64,000 bases of DNA, from positions 1 to 64,000 of the forward strand of contig JBBCIG010000006.1 of NCBI GenBank assembly GCA_037200685.1, written 5' to 3'. Under the pieces are notes generated by a model. That model worked only from the letters and a program-made list of their open reading frames with translations. It did not search any database and had not been told where the DNA came from. The stretch is from JAJKIP01 sp037200685 (GTDB taxonomy: Bacteria; Bacteroidota; Bacteroidia; Chitinophagales; Chitinophagaceae). Shown here one piece after another: positions 59,316 to 64,000 of the stretch (position 1 is the first letter of the stretch; each line of letters begins with the position of its first letter). The position numbers were made by a program, and so were the translations under genes.

Positions 59316-61272
59316 ATGAATAAACTTTACCAACTAATTGCTTTTTTTACCGGCGTTTTACTTTTCAGTACTCCTCTTTTTTCACAGGACAGTCTTGCTG
59401 TTTATAACTGGAAAGTAGAAAGCAAAAAAAATTACTGATGTTGAATATGAACTGATCTTTTCAACCGGCCCTTCTGGTGACTGGAAATTATATGCACCCG
59501 AACAAGTAGCGGATTTAAAAACTACTGAATTAGTATTTACCAACTCAACGATTGTAACCAACGGAAAATTTGCTGAATCTCCGGGGAGAAAAATGGTCTC
59601 CAATACATTGTTAGGCGCCGCGAACATTTATGATTCTTCAGCGACATGGTCTGCAAAGATTTCTTTTAATGATAAGACAGTGTGCCCGCCAGGTTGCAGG
59701 GCAAATTGTTATACACTTACGGCAAAGAGCCCGATGCCTTCTATCCATCTACCGAGTTTACATTTACCGTTGCGCTTGAAGGTGGGAAAGAATCTACGGC
59801 AAGAATAAAAATAAGTTCGATTGATATCACTAAACCTGCAGCGCCCTGCGGTGATGATGGAACAGAAAATCAAAGCATCCTTTCTATTTTTTTACTGGGG
59901 ATTCTTGGCGGCCTGATTGCTTTATTAACGCCTTGTGTTTTCCCGATGATCCCGGTTACTGTTACTTTTTTTACGAAACGGTCCGGGGTGACAGGAAAAA
60001 AGGAATTGGCAATGCCGTCCTATATGGCTTTTTTATTTTTCTTATTTATTGCTTGATAACTGTTCCTTTTCATATCGCCAGTAAAACCATCAGCCCGGAG
60101 ATTTTCAATAATATTGTCCACCAATGTTGTATTTGAACTTTATCTTTTTTGCTGTCTTTGTCTTTTTCGCTTTATCATTTTTTGGATTATTCGAAATTGG
60201 ATTACCATCAGGTTTGGCGTATAAAGCGGGGGCGAAATCAGGATTGGGAAATATTGCCGGTATAATTTTTATGGCGGGGTACATTAGCGATCGTTTCTTT
60301 TTCCTGCACCGGGCCGATATTAGGAACATTGCTTGCGAATGTAGCGGTGGCAGGCGCATGGCCGCTTACCGCTGGCGCGCTGCAGGTTTTGGATTAGCAT
60401 TAGGATTACCATTCGCTTTGTTTGCTATGTTTCCCAACTGGCTGCAATCTTTACCAAAATCAGGTGGATGGATGACAGAAGTAAAAGTGGTATTAGGTTT
60501 TGTGGAACTGGCGCTTGCTGTTAAGTTTTTCTCCAATGCTGACCTCGTAAAGCAATGGGGTTTATTGAAGCGGGAATTGTTTATTGCTTTTTGGGTAGTT
60601 ATCGGGATATGCATTGTAATTTATTTGCTCACTAAAATGATCCAGCGAAAGAAAGCTGGTTCCGGGTTTTCCATTATCCGGTTGCTCTTTCTTCTCGTTT
60701 TCGCAGCAACAACTATTTATCTTATTCCCGGGCTTACGAACACAAATATGCGAACCTAAAACTCATCAGCGGGTTTCCGCCACCGTTGTGTTACAGCTTA
60801 TATGAATAACCCGGTGAATTGTAAGAAAGGGTTTAAGCCATTAGAAGATTATGAAGAAGCGTTGGCGAAAGCGAGAAAAGAAAATAAACCTTTGTTGATT
60901 GATTTTCACCGGTTGGGCTTGTGTGAACTGCCGCAAGATGGAAGAAAGTATATGGACTGATCCTACTGTTGATAGTTTTATGCATAAAGAATTCGTGGTG
61001 GTGTCATTATATGTTGATGAAAGAAGAGAACTTCCGGCTATTGACCAGGTGGTTTTTAAAACTTCTTCGGGTTACTGATAAATCGATTGTAACAGTCGGA
61101 GATAAAATGGGCGACGTTCCAAACAGAAAACTTTGGTGCTACTTCTCAACCACAATACGCTATCATCAGCCCGGATGAAAAGGCGCTGACGAAAACAAAG
61201 TTTTATACTCCGAATGCAAATGAATTTGCTGAATGGCTCCAATGCGGTTTGAATGCTTTCAGAAAGAAGTGA
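59316..61272 (+). CDS. dsbD: Thiol:disulfide interchange protein DsbD (frameshifted)
   Basis: About 650 codons. Signal peptide MNKLYQLIAFFTGVLLFSTP. The N-terminal domain has ITDVEYELIFSTGPSGDWKL and LYTYGKEPDAFYPSTEFTFT. The membrane domain starts LGILGGLIALLTPCVFPMIP (TPCVFPMIP, membrane Cys) and, with the frame corrected near 60290, has FSCTGPILGTLLANVAVAGA (second Cys). The C-terminal thioredoxin domain reads LLIDFTGWACVNCRKMEESI (CVNC). Indels near 59430, 59690, 59995, 60050, 60130, 60285, 60760, 60920, 61060 and 61100. It carries electrons from cytosolic thioredoxin to periplasmic thiols. The end QCGLNAFRKK is at 61272. Confidence 0.85.
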
Positions 61273-61337
61273 TGGTGATAAGGCAAAGTTTGAAAAGGAA
61301 TATAGACAACTTTGAATTCGAGGGTTAGAATTATTTA

Positions 61338-61420
61338 CCGGGCTTCTGTTCCCTGATCATCTTCGTTGCGTCGCACTCTTCAACTTCCTGTTCGCTATTC
61401 AGCATTTTCGAAGTGTCTTA
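61338..61420. repeat. Interspersed intergenic repeat, copy D
   Basis: CCGGGCTTCTGTTCCCTGAT, then CTTCGTTGCGTCGCACTCTT, CAACTTCCTGTTCGCTATTC and AGCATTTTCG. Its reverse complement matches copy A (550-640) almost base for base over about 60 positions. It is inverted with respect to copy E, 186 bases away, so the pair could fold into a very long hairpin. Confidence 0.75.
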
Positions 61421-61605
61421 CATCTATGTTTCTGCTTTATAATCGCAGGCCCCCTCCTTCGTCGGGTGACAAAAAAAGCATTATTGATTTGCAATTTCAT
61501 TAAGCGGGTAATCGCGACAATAAAAACCTTTTCCTTGTCATGGTGAGGAACGAACCATCTGTATCATCTCGTATACTTCTTCAATAAATTGAAACGAGAC
61601 TTCCA

Positions 61606-61676
61606 CAATGCTCAGTAGAATTAACGAACGATGAAGAGTGCGACGCAACGATGTTGATAGTAGCAATGCAGTTGGG
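61606..61676. repeat. Interspersed intergenic repeat, copy E
   Basis: CAATGCTCAGTAGAATTAAC, then GATGAAGAGTGCGACGCAAC and GATGTTGATAGTAGCAATGC. Same orientation as copy A. The first part is more diverged than the core GAGTGCGACGCAACGA and the end TGATAGTAGCAATGCAG. Confidence 0.7.
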
Positions 61677-61719
61677 CAAATGCGCAGCATCCCGTGGATA
61701 AAAATCATTCAAAATAAAA

Positions 61720-61745
61720 AACCGCTTCACGTAAGTAAAGCGGTT
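61720..61745. terminator. Hairpin terminator, sigma factor side
   Basis: Perfect 8-base stem AACCGCTT / AAGCGGTT with a 10-base loop, A-rich on the left (AAAATAAAA), which reads as a T tract on the minus strand. It lies 150 bases after the sigma factor stop and is probably the end of that minus-strand transcript. Confidence 0.6.
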
Positions 61746-61753
61746 CAATTTGG

Positions 61754-61846
61754 TGTCATTCTGTAAAAGCCTGCCGCCGGGGCAAGCATGAAAAATTTTC
61801 TTATGGAAGAGAACTTCTCTGGTGCGGCTGGAGATACAGAATGACA
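61754..61846. repeat. Inverted repeat, MITE/REP-like
   Basis: Twelve-base perfect inverted ends TGTCATTCTGTA (61754-61765) and TACAGAATGACA (61835-61846) enclose 69 bases with partial self-complementarity (CTGCCGCC / GGTGCGGCTGG region). The TGTCATTCTG end resembles widespread intergenic repeats of bacteria. No target-site duplication was evident. Confidence 0.5.
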
Positions 61847-61894
61847 ATGCTGTTTCTCAGCAGTTAGAATTCAAAGATATAAACTGCCGGGAAA

Positions 61895-62476
61895 TTACAA
61901 TGCAATTTGTTTCTGCACCATCAGTTTTCTTAAGTTAATTAAACCATAACGCATGCGGCCAAGAGCGGTGTTGATGCTGCAGTTCGTCGCCGCGGCGATC
62001 TCCTTAAAGCTCATGTCTGCATAATGGCGCAGGATGATCACTTCACGCTGATCTTCAGGAAGCCTTTCCAGCATCTCACGTACACGGCTGTGGCTTTGCC
62101 TTTTAATCATCGCAGTTTCAGCGCTGTCATCGGCGAAGTTCAATACTTCGAAGATGTCTTTGTCTTCGCTATTGCGGATAGTTGGGGTGCGTTTTACTTT
62201 GCGGAAGTGGTCCACGCAGAGGTTATGCGCAATACGCATAGCCCATGGCAGGAACTTACCTTCTTCCGTGTACCGGCCACCACGCATGGTGTCGATGATA
62301 CGGATAAAGACATCCTGGAAGATATCTTCGGCTAAGTACTTGTCTTTTACGAGGAAAAGGATAGACGTATAGAGCTTATCCTTGTGGCGCAGCACCAGGG
62401 TTTCTAATGCTTCGATATTGCCATCCGTAAACAGATGGATCAATTCGTGATCGGTTTTCTTGTTAAAAGCTTTCAT
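61895..62476 (-). CDS. ECF-type RNA polymerase sigma factor
   Basis: Intact, 193 residues. Region 2 spans about residues 10-95 (LETLVLRHKDKLYTSILFLV, YLAEDIFQDVFIRIIDTMRG, FLPWAMRIAHNLCVDHFRKV). Region 4 spans about 130-185 (LPEDQREVIILRHYADMSFK, EIAAATNCSINTALGRMRYG). The region between them is short, as in ECF factors. No anti-sigma gene is adjacent on the same strand: downstream is the repeat-rich gap and upstream the uvrA promoter. It belongs to the group widely conserved in Bacteroidota that lacks an anti-sigma partner and may respond to envelope or growth signals. Target promoters unknown. Confidence 0.9.
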   Translation of the reverse strand: MKAFNKKTDHELIHLFTDGNIEALETLVLRHKDKLYTSILFLVKDKYLAEDIFQDVFIRIIDTMRGGRYTEEGKFLPWAMRIAHNLCVDHFRKVKRTPTIRNSEDKDIFEVLNFADDSAETAMIKRQSHSRVREMLERLPEDQREVIILRHYADMSFKEIAAATNCSINTALGRMRYGLINLRKLMVQKQIAL

Positions 62477-62742
62477 AATACTCTTTACAGGTTTAGGCGG
62501 TTCAAATGGATATAGATTTGACTAAAATAAAATACTAAATAAAATAAACGGTAAAAACTAAAAGTGTAGAGTATTATGCGATAGGCTGAGTGGTTTTTAG
62601 GTTGATCATGTTTTTTTGAATATTGGTACAATAAAAATATACTATTTCCCGATACGACCAAACAGCAGAAACCGGAGAAATTAATTTTTCTTGTCAAAAA
62701 AATGTTAATCGTATCTTCTGTAATTCAGACTAGATAAGGCTT

Positions 62743-62750
62743 TACCTTTG
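62743..62750 (+). promoter_or_regulatory. Bacteroidota -7 promoter element of uvrA
   Basis: TACCTTTG, an exact match to the -7 consensus TAnnTTTG, 11 bases before the uvrA ATG, so the leader would be very short. TTCTG at 62716-62720 may serve as the -33 box. No SOS-type operator was seen between it and the sigma factor gene. Confidence 0.5.
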
Positions 62751-62761
62751 CTGGACGAAAA

Positions 62762-64000
62762 ATGGAAAAGACAATAAAAGGGAAAATCCCCGTAAAGCAG
62801 CAGACCGTAAATTCCGCAGAAAACATCCTTATTAAGGGGGCAAAGGTCCACAACCTGAAGAATATTACTGTAGAAATTCCACGAAATAAGCTCGTAGTTG
62901 TTACAGGTGTGTCCGGATCGGGTAAATCTTCGCTAACAATCGACACTTTATACGCAGAAGGCCAGCGCCGTTATGCAGAAAGCCTGAGCGCCTATGCCCG
63001 CCAGTTTCTGAACCGGATGAATAAGCCGGATGTGGATTATATTAAAGGATTATGTCCTGCGATCGCTATTGAACAGAAAGTGATCACCCGCACACCCCGC
63101 AGTACTGTTGGCAGCATGACGGAGATATATGATTACCTGCGGTTGCTTTTTGCAAGAATCGGCAGGACGATTTCTCCTGTGTCCGGTAATGAAGTGAAAA
63201 AAGATGATGTAGGTGATGTAATTGAATTTATTAAAAAATTGAAAGAAGGTGATAAGGTATTCATCCTTGTTCCTTTTAAGCAGCATAAGAACAGGGATGT
63301 AAAAGAAGAATTGAATATTTTGGTGCAGAAAGGTTTTTCGAGAGTGTATGTTCGTGAGTCGTCAGGCGTGAATCGTGAAGCCGGAACAACTTACCGCATT
63401 GAAGAGCTGCTTGAATTACCTGATAAAGAATTAAAATCTAAAACTTCGGCCGCTTCCCATCTCACGACATATATTCTCATGGATCGTATTGTCGTAAAAG
63501 AATTTGATGAAGATGATATTCATCGATTATCCGATTCAGTGGGTACTGCTTTTTATGAAGGTGAAGGAGATGTGTATATTGAAGTGCAATCGGCCGGTGC
63601 TTCCGTACCTACGGTCCGCCATTTCAATAATCGCTTTGAAGCGGATGGTATGCAGTTTGAAGAACCTGTCCCGAATTTATTTTCTTTTAATAATCCATTT
63701 GGCGCCTGCCCGACCTGTGAAGGCTTTAGCCAGGTATTGGGAATAGACAGTGATTTGGTAATACCTGATAAAAGATTAAGTGTATACGATGGCGCTGTTG
63801 CTCCATGGAAAGGTGAAAAATTAGGTTTATGGAAAGAGCGGTTTATTAAAGAAGCGAAGAAATTTAATTTTCCTGTTCATAAACCTATAGCTGACCTGAC
63901 GGAGAAACAGTATCAAGCTTTATGGGAAGGAAATGAATATGCATACGGTATCAATGATTTTTTTAAAGAAGTAGAACAGAATTTATATAAAGTACAATAC
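62762..64000 (+). CDS. uvrA: Excinuclease ABC subunit UvrA, 5' part
   Basis: Open from ATG 62762 to the window end, 413 codons of about 940. Motifs: ILIKGAKVHNLKNITVEIPR, VVTGVSGSGKSSLTIDTLYA (Walker A), EGQRRYAESLSAYARQFLNR (UvrA-specific), GLCPAIAIEQKVITRTPRST and VGSMTEIYDYLRLLFARIG. The signature and UvrB-binding regions follow. SFNNPFGACPTCEGFSQVLG carries the first half of the zinc-binding CxxC. UvrA finds bulky DNA lesions and loads UvrB in nucleotide excision repair. The frame is intact over this whole stretch, unlike the genes just upstream. The rest lies beyond the window. Confidence 0.95.
   Translation, partial: MEKTIKGKIPVKQQTVNSAENILIKGAKVHNLKNITVEIPRNKLVVVTGVSGSGKSSLTIDTLYAEGQRRYAESLSAYARQFLNRMNKPDVDYIKGLCPAIAIEQKVITRTPRSTVGSMTEIYDYLRLLFARIGRTISPVSGNEVKKDDVGDVIEFIKKLKEGDKVFILVPFKQHKNRDVKEELNILVQKGFSRVYVRESSGVNREAGTTYRIEELLELPDKELKSKTSAASHLTTYILMDRIVVKEFDEDDIHRLSDSVGTAFYEGEGDVYIEVQSAGASVPTVRHFNNRFEADGMQFEEPVPNLFSFNNPFGACPTCEGFSQVLGIDSDLVIPDKRLSVYDGAVAPWKGEKLGLWKERFIKEAKKFNFPVHKPIADLTEKQYQALWEGNEYAYGINDFFKEVEQNLYKVQY

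Larger units (their letters stand above)
61273..61894. other. 622-base intergenic region with several repeats
   Basis: No credible gene between dsbD and the sigma factor gene. It holds two inverted copies of the interspersed repeat, a terminator hairpin and a longer inverted repeat, each listed separately. The segment between the two repeat copies (61421-61605) shows no structure I can name. Repeat-rich gaps of this kind are common at convergent gene ends. Confidence 0.6.

Noticed and set aside
62024..62335. Plus-strand frame of 103 codons opposite the sigma factor gene
   Set aside because: The sigma factor frame is intact with regions 2 and 4; the opposite frame is a shadow.
1..64000. CRISPR array, tRNA, rRNA or tmRNA
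   Set aside because: No regularly spaced direct repeats and no cloverleaf or rRNA-like stretches were recognised by eye; a covariance-model scan was not possible.

Overview
This window looks like chromosome of a Bacteroidota bacterium, most likely a Chitinophagaceae-type member. The evidence is moderate-to-low GC; TAnnTTTG promoter elements (TACCTTTG) in front of kup, the DsbC-like gene and uvrA; SPII lipoproteins; a carboxypeptidase-regulatory-like outer-membrane barrel protein; GH43, DUF5703 and DUF1080 sugar-degrading proteins; and typical Bacteroidota conserved hypotheticals. No rRNA, tRNA, CRISPR array, transposase or phage gene was seen.

Layout. (1) 0-3.4 kb: a hypothetical protein, a secreted TPR protein, a lipoprotein and a CPBP membrane protease. 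(2) 3.4-26.4 kb: a large surface-polysaccharide locus. It has several glycosyltransferases (GT4, GT2, GT10-like), a Wzx-type flippase, two Wzy/O-antigen-ligase-like membrane proteins, an ABC exporter and, at its end, a WcaJ/ExoY-type priming sugar transferase. Embedded at 16.6-24.6 kb is an unusual block with a possibly FMN-binding protein, three radical SAM enzymes, three SAM methyltransferases and a lipoprotein. (3) 26.4-30.6 kb: a tight minus-strand operon (SGNH hydrolase, enolase-superfamily dehydratase, AraD1/FAH-family protein, hexuronate-type MFS carrier) that looks like a sugar-acid catabolic unit. (4) 30.7-45.5 kb: an endonuclease/phosphatase-like protein, an RDD protein, GH43, a large outer-membrane barrel, a cupin, a DUF5703 glycosidase, two DUF1080 proteins, a multidomain PQQ-type dehydrogenase with cytochrome c, a truncated sugar isomerase and a TIGR01777 epimerase. 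(5) 45.6-49.9 kb: two tandem catalases divergent from an OxyR-type regulator, with OxyR-like operators in front of both catalases. (6) 49.9-64 kb: housekeeping and conserved genes: two alpha/beta hydrolases, a lipoprotein, Kup, two conserved Bacteroidota proteins, purQ, a DsbC-like protein, DsbD, an ECF sigma factor and the 5' part of uvrA.

Most genes in 2.5-22 kb and 37-61 kb are split by one or more frameshifts, many in homopolymers. Genes in 22.3-30.6 kb and 31.5-37.1 kb are intact. This patchiness, and the fact that housekeeping genes (purQ, kup, dsbD) are hit, suggests uncorrected sequencing indels rather than decay. I therefore annotate each broken gene as one CDS spanning all its pieces and say where the frame moves. 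Coordinates of joined genes are reliable at the ends, not at each internal shift.

The most interesting items are the radical SAM/methyltransferase block inside the polysaccharide locus, the OxyR-catalase regulatory layout, a family of about 80-bp intergenic repeats (five copies), a deletion junction at about 43.3 kb that beheaded two genes, and a GT2 that lacks its DxD segment.
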